From assembly GCA_964463375.1 (NCBI GenBank), contig CAYXBQ010000046.1, forward strand, positions 1-16,389: a stretch of 16,389 nt of DNA, given 5' to 3'. This document shows positions 1 to 6,704 of the stretch, piece by piece; position 1 is the stretch's first letter, and each line of letters starts with the position of its first letter. The DNA is from UMGS1696 sp964463375 (GTDB lineage: Bacteria; Bacillota; Clostridia; Oscillospirales; CAG-272). The position numbers and the translations under genes are program-made. The notes beneath the pieces were generated by a model that worked only from the letters and a program-made list of their open reading frames with translations, did not search any database and was not told the DNA's origin.

Positions 1-36
1 GAAGTAATGTAAGCGTGGGTTTTTAGTGTGGTATCT

Positions 37-165
37 TTAAGTTTGGGAAACCCCGCTCTCCCATTTGGACACCGCCTGTCCTGTGACACCCAGCCGAGTG
101 GCCAACTCCTCCTGGGTCATATTCTTTTGCTTGCGAAAATAGGCGATCTGTTCGTTCAGCTTCAT
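37..165 (-). pseudogene. Truncated XRE-family HTH regulator (42 codons)
   Basis: The 42-residue product begins MKLNEQIAYFRKQKNM and contains helices 1-3 of a Cro/C1-type helix-turn-helix (TQEELATRLGVTGQAVSKWESGV split at residues about 15-39), then ends abruptly at SQT-stop. Family members normally continue with a fourth and fifth helix. The start is the ATG at 163-165, because AAGGAG lies just upstream of it and a good promoter lies at 200-228. Shifting frame near the GGGGTTTCCC run gives PNLKIPH, which resembles the usual continuation (PDLxxLP), but that frame also stops at once. I therefore read this as a broken or recombined gene remnant. A genuine 42-residue HTH miniprotein is possible. 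DNA-binding repression is the family role; no target can be inferred. Confidence 0.6.
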
Positions 166-199
166 ATGCGTTCTCCTTTTTGGGATTGATACCATGCTT

Positions 200-228
200 A
201 GTATACCATATGGAAGACCGGTTTGCAA
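200..228 (-). promoter_or_regulatory. Sigma-A-type promoter of the HTH remnant
   Basis: Read on the minus strand: -35 TTGCAA (223-228), a 17-bp spacer, and -10 TATACT (200-205) preceded by TGG, giving an extended -10. It points towards the ribosome binding site and ATG at 165. The promoter looks intact although the gene it drives is truncated. Confidence 0.7.
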
Positions 229-322
229 TAACGGATCGGTTTTGTTGGTGGTCGATTTTTTCAACCTGTGGTTGGATGGCGTAGTTTTTTGAAAAAAATC
301 TAAAAAACTTTTGCAAAACCCC

Positions 323-351
323 TTGACAAATCCGGGCGCATGGTGTATAAT
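323..351 (+). promoter_or_regulatory. Consensus sigma-A promoter of tRNA-Leu
   Basis: Perfect TTGACA (323-328), 17-bp spacer, perfect TATAAT (346-351), about 43 nt before the mature tRNA 5' end. The leader between them contains a small hairpin, TCAGG/CCTGA at 362-376, that would be removed by RNase P processing. Such a full-consensus promoter is typical of stable RNA genes. Confidence 0.9.
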
Positions 352-393
352 ATAGAAGTCATCAGGGCAAGCCTGAGACGACAAAAAGAATAT

Positions 394-478
394 GCGGGCA
401 TGGCGGAATTGGCAGACGCGCTAGATTCAGGTTCTAGTCGGTATTGCACCGGTGGAGGTTCAAGTCCTCTTGCCCGCA
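394..478 (+). tRNA. tRNA-Leu (anticodon CAG)
   Basis: The 85-nt class II tRNA folds cleanly. Acceptor strands GCGGGCA (394-400) and TGCCCGC (471-477) pair fully, with discriminator A478. The anticodon stem is CTAGA/TCTAG around the loop TTCAGGT, giving anticodon CAG, which reads CUG leucine codons. A long variable arm with CGGT/ACCG pairing marks it as leucine class. The T loop is TTCAAGT. The 3' CCA is not encoded (TGG follows), so CCA must be added after transcription. It is a single-gene unit with its own promoter and terminator. Confidence 0.96.
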
Positions 479-483
479 TGGTG

Positions 484-515
484 AGACGATCCAGTACAAT
501 GGGTCGTCTTTTTTT
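484..515 (+). terminator. Rho-independent terminator after tRNA-Leu
   Basis: Stem AGACGATCC (484-492) pairs with GGGTCGTCT (501-509), nine pairs including one G-U, around an 8-nt loop, followed by a run of seven T ending at 515. It starts only 5 nt after the mature tRNA end. Confidence 0.85.
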
Positions 516-543
516 GACCTTTCTATCAGGAGCAGAGATAAAC

Positions 544-559
544 AAAAAGAATTCTTTTT
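544..559. repeat. 16-bp perfect palindrome
   Basis: AAAAAGAATTCTTTTT reads the same on both strands, with no central loop. It lies between the tRNA terminator and the -35 box of the RadC-like gene (590), about 31 bp upstream of that box. It might be an operator, or a chance result of an AT-rich spacer. Nothing else is visible in 516-589. Confidence 0.5.
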
Positions 560-589
560 CGACTTTTTCATGTGTATATGCGTTCCCAC

Positions 590-618
590 TTGCTTTTTCT
601 CGTAATATGTGTTATACT
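590..618 (+). promoter_or_regulatory. Sigma-A-type promoter of the RadC-like gene
   Basis: -35 TTGCTT (590-595), 17-bp spacer, -10 TATACT (613-618) with a TGT extension just before it. The start codon lies about 70 nt downstream at 696. Confidence 0.7.
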
Positions 619-695
619 ATACACATACAACGATTGCTTTTTATTGTATGATCACAGCAGAACATACCAACGCATACGAAAAAGGAGGTTCCCGT

Positions 696-1304
696 ATGTC
701 CACCCGTGATGTTTCTTCTCCGCCTGCCCGCTCTGTCTCCAATTGCCATGCCGGTCATCGAAAACGGATGCGGGAACGCTGCCAGCGTGTGGGGCTGACC
801 GGTTTGGCGATCCATGAGATCGTGGAGATGCTGCTGTTCGTACCCCTGCGCCGGATCAATACCAATCCCATAGCGCACAAGCTGCTGGACACCTATGGCT
901 CCATAGAAGCTTTGCTACGTCATGCCGTGGAGGACACGCCCAATTCCTTTGGTGGACAACAATTTCTTGCCAATTTAGAACACTCTCTTTTGGCGGAAGT
1001 GCAGAATGTTCCTCGCCCGGTACCGTTGACTATGGGACAGATCTACGTGCTGTCGGTGTACCACCTGCGGCGGTATCCGGATCGGCTTTTGTTTATCTGC
1101 TGCTCCGGCGATGGTGCTTTGCAGCATGTGGAGCTGCTTCTCCCCACTGCCGAGGCACTCGCACAGGCGATCGGGCAGTGTCGTGCGGCCGGTGGGCTTT
1201 GGCATTTGGCTGCGCTGCACGATACCTATCCTTTGTCCGGACTGCGGTCGGATGCGGGAATGCTGCTGGAATTGCAGGAGGATCTGTCGCCTTTGTGGAT
1301 CTAA
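696..1304 (+). CDS. RadC-like (UPF0758) protein with degenerate JAB/MPN domain
   Basis: The 202-residue product has the RadC N-terminal helix-hairpin-helix module: GHRKRMRERCQRVGL (20-34), then HEIVEMLLFVPLRRINTNPIAHKLL (40-64), matching the family pattern of a DNA-binding region before a JAB/MPN metalloprotease-like domain. The C-terminal half is poorly conserved. Where the family has HxHPSGDxxPSxxD, this protein has HDTYPLSGLRSD (175-186), so the second metal-binding histidine appears lost, and it ends soon after, somewhat short of the usual 220-230 residues. I infer that it lacks metal-dependent activity but may keep a DNA-binding or structural role. RadC's own function is unsettled. The start at 696 is set by AAAGGAGG (681-688), although the frame extends upstream. 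It appears monocistronic. Confidence 0.75.
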   Translation: MSTRDVSSPPARSVSNCHAGHRKRMRERCQRVGLTGLAIHEIVEMLLFVPLRRINTNPIAHKLLDTYGSIEALLRHAVEDTPNSFGGQQFLANLEHSLLAEVQNVPRPVPLTMGQIYVLSVYHLRRYPDRLLFICCSGDGALQHVELLLPTAEALAQAIGQCRAAGGLWHLAALHDTYPLSGLRSDAGMLLELQEDLSPLWI

Positions 1305-1338
1305 TGGAGAATGCTGGTGTTTGTATACCGGATTGCTC

Positions 1339-1367
1339 TTGTTTTTTTGCCGAAAATATGGTATACT
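1339..1367 (+). promoter_or_regulatory. Sigma-A-type promoter of the 1410-4291 cluster
   Basis: -35 TTGTTT (1339-1344), 17-bp spacer, -10 TATACT (1362-1367). The string ATATGGTATACT, an extended -10, is identical to that of the HTH promoter at 200-211 on the other strand. It lies about 40 nt before the first gene of a three-gene rightward cluster. Confidence 0.7.
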
Positions 1368-1409
1368 GTTTCCAACCAATCTAAATCATGTGAGGTGTAG
1401 GAAAAATTT

Positions 1410-1865
1410 ATGGACTCTCCTGCTTATCCCAGGCTATCGGTGCGTTTTTTTGCAACGCTGCTGCTTTCCGGTGCGATCCTGACCATTCTGCTGGGACTGG
1501 CTTCCGTCTGGTTCATTCGCAATTTGGGCATGCTCCTGGGTGCCATCGGACCTTCCTTTGGTCTGGACACGGGCACGACTGTCATGCTCTCTGCAATCTT
1601 TGGCCAACTGAAAACGGCTTCGCTGGATCTGCCGCTGGAGATCATGGGGCTGTTTTGCTACCTGTACTGCGGCATCGCCATCTGCTTTACCCATGCCACC
1701 TCTGATCACATTGTTATCAAGCGGTGTATCGGTGTGGTCGTGGTGGGGCTGGTCTTGTTCGTTCCGCTGACGGCTGTGACGATCTGGTTCACCGATGTCA
1801 ACGATATTCGACTGGATCGTGTGATCACTTCTCTGCGTCCTCTGCTGGATGCGGGGATCCTGTGA
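1410..1865 (+). CDS. Small membrane protein of unknown function
   Basis: I do not recognise this 151-residue protein. Hydrophobic segments at about 12-37, 76-94 and 104-127 suggest three membrane helices, with a charged C-terminal tail (VNDIRLDRVITSLRPLL). No catalytic motif is evident. The upstream GAGG (1392-1395) is far from the ATG and TAGGAAAAATTT is a weak ribosome binding site, so translation may be modest. The gene directly follows the promoter at 1339-1367 and ends 13 nt before the lipoprotein gene, so the two are almost surely co-transcribed. Both products would be at the cell envelope. The reality of the gene is supported by promoter placement, tight spacing and clear membrane helices. 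Confidence 0.7.
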   Translation: MDSPAYPRLSVRFFATLLLSGAILTILLGLASVWFIRNLGMLLGAIGPSFGLDTGTTVMLSAIFGQLKTASLDLPLEIMGLFCYLYCGIAICFTHATSDHIVIKRCIGVVVVGLVLFVPLTAVTIWFTDVNDIRLDRVITSLRPLLDAGIL

Positions 1866-1878
1866 AAGGGGGACGGCT

Positions 1879-3369
1879 ATGCGAAAAATCCTATTCCGCA
1901 GCCTTGTATGCTGTTTGACGCTTGCGCTGCTCTTGCCACAGCTGCTTGGCTGCACGGCACTGTTTTTGGAGACCACGGAGGCCTGGCATTTCGAAGGCGA
2001 AAACGATACCTGGACCTTTGGCTACGGTGTGCGGCCGATCTTGTCCGATGGCGAGGGGCTGTACATGGCGGGCTACCACAACGACTGGGTGGGCAGCGGC
2101 TACTTAGACCGCAAGCAGCTTTCCACCTATGCTGACGGTTCTTCCCGGGAATTTCGACCGGATCCGGACTATGCGGAAGCAAAAGCGGTCTGGATGGATG
2201 CGGGAGAAGGCGGCGTTCTGTTGATCGGCATCGATTGCATTGCTTTAGCCAGCACCGTTGTCCAGCAGATCCAAGACCGGCTGTTCACCCTGTGTGCGGA
2301 GAACAACTGCGTTTCGGTGCAGATCTACGCCACCCACTGCCATGCTCTGCCGGATACACTGGGACTATGGGGGCCGGTGGGTATCGATGGCAAAAACGAC
2401 AGCTATATGGATGCCCTAGTGACCGCCGCCGTTTCCGCTGCCAAACAGGCTTTTGGTGCTCCCATGACGGGGACGCTGCACTATGGTAAGGCACAAACGG
2501 AAGGGCTGTTGTACGATTCCAGAGATCCGCAGATCTACGATGACACGCTTTATCAGCTACGTTTTGCACCTGCACAAAAAGACGAGGACGGTGTACGGCT
2601 GTTGTTCTACGGCGCCCATGCGGAATCCATGCGGGGAGACAATACCCTATTCAGCCGGGATTTTCCGGGGGTGCTTTGTGATGTGGTGGAGCAGGAGACG
2701 GGGGATCTGGCATTGTATGTGCCCGGTGCCATCGGTGGACTGATCTACACCACGGATCTATCGGGAGAGGAAGAATTTGATGCGGTGGTGAATATGGAGC
2801 GCACCGGCGTGGCGCTGGCAGAATATGCGCTGTCCATCACACCGGCAGACGAAGTGGTGATCCCGCCGACGCTGTCCGCTGCCACCACCACCTTTACCGC
2901 CCCCATGGACAATCCGCTGTACTTGTACCTAAAGTTCTTAGGGGTACTGGACAATGCGGTGATCGCCGGGGACAGCGAGACGGGGTATTTGGTGGAGTCT
3001 TCCCTATCCGTTTTGCAGCTGGGTGATCTGACCATTGCCTGCCTTCCCGGTGAGATCTTCCCGGAGCTGGTCTACGGAGGAGAAGCGGCGCAGCACGGCA
3101 CAGGTGGAGAGAATCCGCCTACCCTTTCGGAGATCGCTGCCGGCTATGGTGTCGGGGAGCTATTGGTGATCGGGCTTTGTAACGATGAGCTTGGGTACAT
3201 CGTGCCGCCGTCAGATTTTCTGGTGCATCCGGACACGCCCTATCTGACCACCATCCAGGACGAGACCGGCGAAAACCACTATGAGGAGACCAATTCCTTA
3301 GGGCCTGCTACGGCACAGGTGATCGCAGAGGCCTTTGCCACCGCTTTGGCAGAAATGCAGGCATCTTGA
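1879..3369 (+). CDS. Ceramidase-like (neutral/alkaline ceramidase N-terminal family) lipoprotein
   Basis: The 496-residue product starts with a lipoprotein signal: basic MRKILFR, a hydrophobic stretch, and lipobox LLGC with Cys25. It would be anchored on the outer face of the membrane. The rest resembles the neutral/alkaline non-lysosomal ceramidase superfamily. THCH (152-155) and GAHAESMRGDN (245-255, His247) resemble the zinc-ligand regions, SRDFPG follows, and LPGE (389-392) and LGYIVP (438-443) match the late Glu and Tyr regions. The segment aligned with the ceramidase nucleophile motif (GDxSP) reads GAIGGLIY (283-290), with no serine. It may therefore be a metal-binding hydrolase of different chemistry, and the substrate is unknown. 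The ATG at 1879 is chosen because AAAGGGGGA precedes it. Confidence 0.72.
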   Translation: MRKILFRSLVCCLTLALLLPQLLGCTALFLETTEAWHFEGENDTWTFGYGVRPILSDGEGLYMAGYHNDWVGSGYLDRKQLSTYADGSSREFRPDPDYAEAKAVWMDAGEGGVLLIGIDCIALASTVVQQIQDRLFTLCAENNCVSVQIYATHCHALPDTLGLWGPVGIDGKNDSYMDALVTAAVSAAKQAFGAPMTGTLHYGKAQTEGLLYDSRDPQIYDDTLYQLRFAPAQKDEDGVRLLFYGAHAESMRGDNTLFSRDFPGVLCDVVEQETGDLALYVPGAIGGLIYTTDLSGEEEFDAVVNMERTGVALAEYALSITPADEVVIPPTLSAATTTFTAPMDNPLYLYLKFLGVLDNAVIAGDSETGYLVESSLSVLQLGDLTIACLPGEIFPELVYGGEAAQHGTGGENPPTLSEIAAGYGVGELLVIGLCNDELGYIVPPSDFLVHPDTPYLTTIQDETGENHYEETNSLGPATAQVIAEAFATALAEMQAS

Positions 3370-3400
3370 TCGTTGGAGCGCAGCTTTAGGAGGATATACG

Positions 3401-4291
3401 ATGGAAATACGGTATCTGGAACCGCAGCATTTCTATGCACTCAGAGACCTTTTGGACGGCTGCTTTAGTCGCAGCTATGGCAGAGAAACATCCTTTGCAC
3501 TGCTTTTTCCACGGCTGTTCGCTTTCCCCAATACATATGTCACCTCCTCCCATTTGGGGGCCTTTGTGGATGGCCGTTTGGTCGGGACAGCGGCGATCTA
3601 TCCGCTGGATTATGTCATCGGCGGGGAACACATTCGGCTACTTGGCAACGGAAACATTGCGGTGCTTGAAGAATACAGAAACCGTGGCATTATGACGGCG
3701 CTTCTCCATGCAGTTAACGATGCCGCCGACCTTTGTGGAGACCTTGGCTATCTCCATGGCAACCCTGTCCGTTACGGACGTGTGGGCTACATAGGTGGCG
3801 GGATCGAATATCTGCTCACATTTCATCCCATCGAGAAGACAGCGTATCGGTTTATCCCCATGCAGCCCGAGGAGGCTGTGACCTACAATATGATGTATGA
3901 AACAAAATGCGATTATATCCGGCGGCAGACAAGCGATGTTATCCCCGCACTACAAAGTGGGGCTCGAGAGGCGATTTCGGTTCTCCGACCGGACGGGACC
4001 ATGATCGGCGGTCTGTCTCTGGATCGTACAAAGGGACAGGTGGAGGAGTTTGCTTTTTCCGGGGCGTATGAAAAGGAGGTTTTTCCGGCTCTTGCCCATG
4101 CGCTGGGACGGGAGGTGTGTGTCCGCCTATCGGGATACGATGGTAAAACACTGCAACGTCTACAGGCGCATGCGGACGTGAAGACCGGACAGCCCGCTTT
4201 GTTCCGTAGGATCCGGAAGGAACGACTGGAGGAAGCTGCTTTGGCGCTGGGGCTGGATCGAGACGTTCTCTATGCGCCCTATCTGACCTGA
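3401..4291 (+). CDS. GNAT-family N-acetyltransferase
   Basis: The 296-residue protein has an N-terminal GNAT fold. LGAFVDGRLVGTAAIYPLDY (52-71) forms the central strands, and NGNIAVLEEYRNRGIMTALL (83-102) contains the acetyl-CoA pyrophosphate loop RxxGIMTALL (Arg93, Gly96). HGNPVRYGRVGYIGGGIEY resembles the segment of Eis-like or YitI-like GNATs ending in a glycine-rich turn. The C-terminal 130 residues are not recognised. It would transfer acetyl from acetyl-CoA to an amine; the substrate is unknown. AGGAGG (3388-3393) sets the ATG at 3401, and the gene lies 31 nt after the lipoprotein gene, making it the last member of the cluster before the terminator at 4304-4352. Confidence 0.85.
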   Translation: MEIRYLEPQHFYALRDLLDGCFSRSYGRETSFALLFPRLFAFPNTYVTSSHLGAFVDGRLVGTAAIYPLDYVIGGEHIRLLGNGNIAVLEEYRNRGIMTALLHAVNDAADLCGDLGYLHGNPVRYGRVGYIGGGIEYLLTFHPIEKTAYRFIPMQPEEAVTYNMMYETKCDYIRRQTSDVIPALQSGAREAISVLRPDGTMIGGLSLDRTKGQVEEFAFSGAYEKEVFPALAHALGREVCVRLSGYDGKTLQRLQAHADVKTGQPALFRRIRKERLEEAALALGLDRDVLYAPYLT

Positions 4292-4303
4292 CCTATACCA
4301 CAC

Positions 4304-4352
4304 AAAAAAACGACCGTGCTATCCCTTTTCGGATACCCGGTCGTTTGTTTTT
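4304..4352. terminator. Bidirectional rho-independent terminator
   Basis: Stem AAACGACCG (4308-4316) pairs with CGGTCGTTT (4338-4346), with an inner ATCC/GGAT helix (4321-4324/4331-4334). A run of seven A (4304-4310) on one side and TTTGTTTTT on the other let it act on both strands. It separates the rightward acetyltransferase cluster from the convergent aldo/keto reductase gene, which ends at 4377. Confidence 0.85.
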
Positions 4353-4376
4353 GTTCGATGACTATGCGCGTACGAT

Positions 4377-5498
4377 TTACCGCTTCTGGAAATACGCATC
4401 CACCGTGTGCAAATGCTCGATGATGGGCAGGTGCTGGGGACATACGCCTTCACACTGACCACAGCCGATGCAGTCTGTCGGTGCGCCGTGGGTCTGGTTC
4501 AGCCGTTCGTAATACTCGGCCTGCGGTGTCCAGTCCTTCCCCGGCAATTCCTGTAGATCCGCATTGTACAGGGAGAAGACCTGGGGAATGGCAATGTGCA
4601 TGGGACATCCGTCAGTGCAATAGGCGCAGCCGGTACAGGGGATCGCCACGCTGGCATGGATCCGGTCCACAGCCTCCCGCACAATGGCGTTTTCCTCTAC
4701 GCTCAACGGAACAAAGTCCTGCATATAGCTGAGGTTATCCTGCATTTGTGCCATATCGCTCATGCCGGAGAGTACCATCATCACGTTGTCAAGACCTGCA
4801 CAGAAGCGGATCGCCCAGGAGGCCACGGACATCTCCGGTGCATGGCTCTTGAACAGTGTCTCCACATCCGCCGGCACCTTCGCCAGTGTACCGCCCTTCA
4901 CCGGTTCCATGACGATCACCGGCTTGCCATGCTTACACGCCACTTCGTAGCACAGCCGGGACTGGATACCGTCGTTGTCCCAGTCTAAGTAGTTGATCTG
5001 TAGCTGCACGAATTCCATTTCGGGATGCTCCGTCAGCACCTTGTCTAAGAATGCGGCATTGTCGTGGCAGGAGAAGCCCATGTGCTTTACCAGACCCGCC
5101 GCCTTCTTTTCTGCCAGCCAATTGAAGCAGTCGTATTCTTCTAAGATGGGATACCGCTCTACCCCCACATCGTGGAGCAGGTAGTAATCGAAATAGCCGG
5201 CGCCGGTCTTTTCCAGCTGTGCGTTGAAGATCTTGTCTCTGTCCTCTTTGCACTTCATGAATCCGGCATGGAGCTTTGTGGCCAGCTGGAAGCGGTCTCT
5301 GGGGTATCTGTCCACCAGTGCCTTTTTCACGGCAGGTTCGCTCTGGAATGCGCAGTACATCCATGCGGTATCAAAATAGGTGAAGCCTTTTTCCAAAAAC
5401 AGATCCACCATCCGGCACAGCTCGTCAAAGTCCACCGAGGCGGGGTCGTCCGGATCCAGCCGAGGCAGGCGCATCATTCCAAAACCAAGTTTTTGCAT
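4377..5498 (-). CDS. Aldo/keto reductase with C-terminal double 4Fe-4S motif
   Basis: The 373-residue protein has a TIM-barrel AKR domain followed by a ferredoxin-like tail. The AKR catalytic tetrad is visible: Asp43 and Tyr48 in FDTAWMY, Lys75 in LATKLH, and His109 in YYLLHDV. The tail has CTGCAYCTDGCP (Cys288, 291, 294, 298) and CIGCGQCEGVCP (Cys343, 346, 349, 353), each a typical CxxCxxCxxxCP cluster ligand set. This domain order is a known family of anaerobe oxidoreductases; the substrate and electron partner are unknown. The frame continues to a GTG at 5516, but the ATG at 5498 is preferred: GAAGGA lies 10 nt upstream, and MQKLGFGMMRLP matches the usual start. It follows the methyltransferase gene by 21 nt, so the two are probably co-transcribed. 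Confidence 0.9.
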   Translation of the reverse strand: MQKLGFGMMRLPRLDPDDPASVDFDELCRMVDLFLEKGFTYFDTAWMYCAFQSEPAVKKALVDRYPRDRFQLATKLHAGFMKCKEDRDKIFNAQLEKTGAGYFDYYLLHDVGVERYPILEEYDCFNWLAEKKAAGLVKHMGFSCHDNAAFLDKVLTEHPEMEFVQLQINYLDWDNDGIQSRLCYEVACKHGKPVIVMEPVKGGTLAKVPADVETLFKSHAPEMSVASWAIRFCAGLDNVMMVLSGMSDMAQMQDNLSYMQDFVPLSVEENAIVREAVDRIHASVAIPCTGCAYCTDGCPMHIAIPQVFSLYNADLQELPGKDWTPQAEYYERLNQTHGAPTDCIGCGQCEGVCPQHLPIIEHLHTVDAYFQKR

Positions 5499-5519
5499 CG
5501 CAGTCACATCCTTCACACA

Positions 5520-6644
5520 TTATTTTCGATTGGGATTTTTAAAAAACTGATAGTAATAGCAGGGCATCATCCCGTTGTACAGCTTGCGGATCTTATCGGC
5601 CCGTCTACCGTACAGCTTGGGGAACTGCTCATGGGCGGTCAGCACATAGATTTGCCAGTTTGGTACACAGGCAAAGGCGCGACCCATATCCTGATACAGT
5701 GCCTCCGCTTCCTCCACGGTCATGAGTCGTTCGCCGTAGGGGGGATTGGTGACGATGGTACCACGGCAGCCCGGATCGGCAAAATCTCTGGCATCCATTT
5801 CGTAGATGCTGATGCAGTCGTCCACACCGGCTCTGGCAGCGGCTTCCGTGGCGATCTTTACGCAGGCCGGATCGATGTCGGTGGCTACCGCCTGGAAAGA
5901 GGTTTCTCTCTCGCCGTCCATGGCAAGCTCACGTGCTTCTTCCCACAGTGCCTTCGGGAAATGGGGATAGGCTTCGGCACCAAACCGGCGGTTCACACCG
6001 GGGGCGATATTTTTCATGAGCATAGCCGCTTCGATGGCGATGGTACCGGAACCACAGAAGGGATCCCAGAACAGCACATCCTCCCGAGGTCTGGCAAGCT
6101 TCACCAGGGCTGCTGCCAGGGTCTCACGAAGCGGTGCTGCCACGGTCTCCGGACGATAGCCACGCTTATGCAGCGGTACGCCGGACAGGTCGATCATCAG
6201 AGACACGTTGTCCTTAAAGAGGAAGAATTCCACCTTATAGACCAGCCCGGTCTCCGGCATTCTGGTCAGGCCGTAGTGGTTGCCCAGCCGAACAGAAATG
6301 GCTTTTTTCAGGATCTTCTGGCAGTCCGGCACCGAAAACAGCTTGGATTTGATGGCGTGTCCCGACACCGGGAACTGGTCCTCGCTACCGATCCAGTCTT
6401 CCCACGGCAGTGCTTTTGCCCCTTCAAACAGACTGTCAAAGGTATCCGCCGGATAGGAGCCCAGCCGCACATACAGCCGCTCCGCATACCGCAGATGGAT
6501 ATTGGCTTTGGCACAGGCCATTTTGTCACCGAGAAAGCTGATCCGGCCATCCATGGTCTGGGTGCGCTTGTAGCCCAGTGCGTCGATCTCTTCTCCCAGC
6601 AGTCCTTCCAGCCCAAACAGGCAGGTCGCAGTATATTCTATCAT
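5520..6644 (-). CDS. THUMP-domain class I RNA methyltransferase (RlmL/YpsC-like)
   Basis: The 374-residue product matches the RlmL-N/YpsC family of guanine-N2 RNA methyltransferases. The N-terminal ferredoxin-like and THUMP region (about 1-150) opens with TATCLFGLEGLLGEEI. The family signature LHKRGYR is at 158-164. The SAM-binding motif DPFCGSGT is at 194-201, an acidic TDID ribose-binding segment at about 255-258, and the catalytic NPPYGER at 300-306. The likely substrate is 23S rRNA, by analogy with E. coli RlmL; this is inferred. AAAGGA lies 4 nt before one ATG (6650) and 10 nt before another (6644). I chose 6644, but either is possible. It has a candidate promoter at 6669-6696 and forms a pair with the downstream reductase. 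Confidence 0.92.
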   Translation of the reverse strand: MIEYTATCLFGLEGLLGEEIDALGYKRTQTMDGRISFLGDKMACAKANIHLRYAERLYVRLGSYPADTFDSLFEGAKALPWEDWIGSEDQFPVSGHAIKSKLFSVPDCQKILKKAISVRLGNHYGLTRMPETGLVYKVEFFLFKDNVSLMIDLSGVPLHKRGYRPETVAAPLRETLAAALVKLARPREDVLFWDPFCGSGTIAIEAAMLMKNIAPGVNRRFGAEAYPHFPKALWEEARELAMDGERETSFQAVATDIDPACVKIATEAAARAGVDDCISIYEMDARDFADPGCRGTIVTNPPYGERLMTVEEAEALYQDMGRAFACVPNWQIYVLTAHEQFPKLYGRRADKIRKLYNGMMPCYYYQFFKNPNRK

Positions 6645-6668
6645 TGTCATGTTTTCCTTTGCTTTGTA

Positions 6669-6696
6669 ATTATTGGCATCTGTGATCATGTTGCAA
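6669..6696 (-). promoter_or_regulatory. Candidate promoter of the methyltransferase gene
   Basis: On the minus strand: TTGCAA (6691-6696), 16-bp spacer, AATAAT (6669-6674). It fits the 60-nt gap between the kinase stop (6705) and the methyltransferase start, so the last two genes could be transcribed separately from the two-component system. No terminator is visible in the gap, so read-through is also possible. Confidence 0.45.
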
Positions 6697-6704
6697 GAAC
6701 AGGA

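Noticed and set aside
394..478. tRNA-Leu as an integration (att) site
   Set aside because: No second copy of the tRNA 3' end and no integrase were found in the window, so an inserted element is not supported.
340..651. A 103-codon frame across the tRNA
   Set aside because: It contains the tRNA-Leu and its terminator in frame, so it is an accidental open frame.
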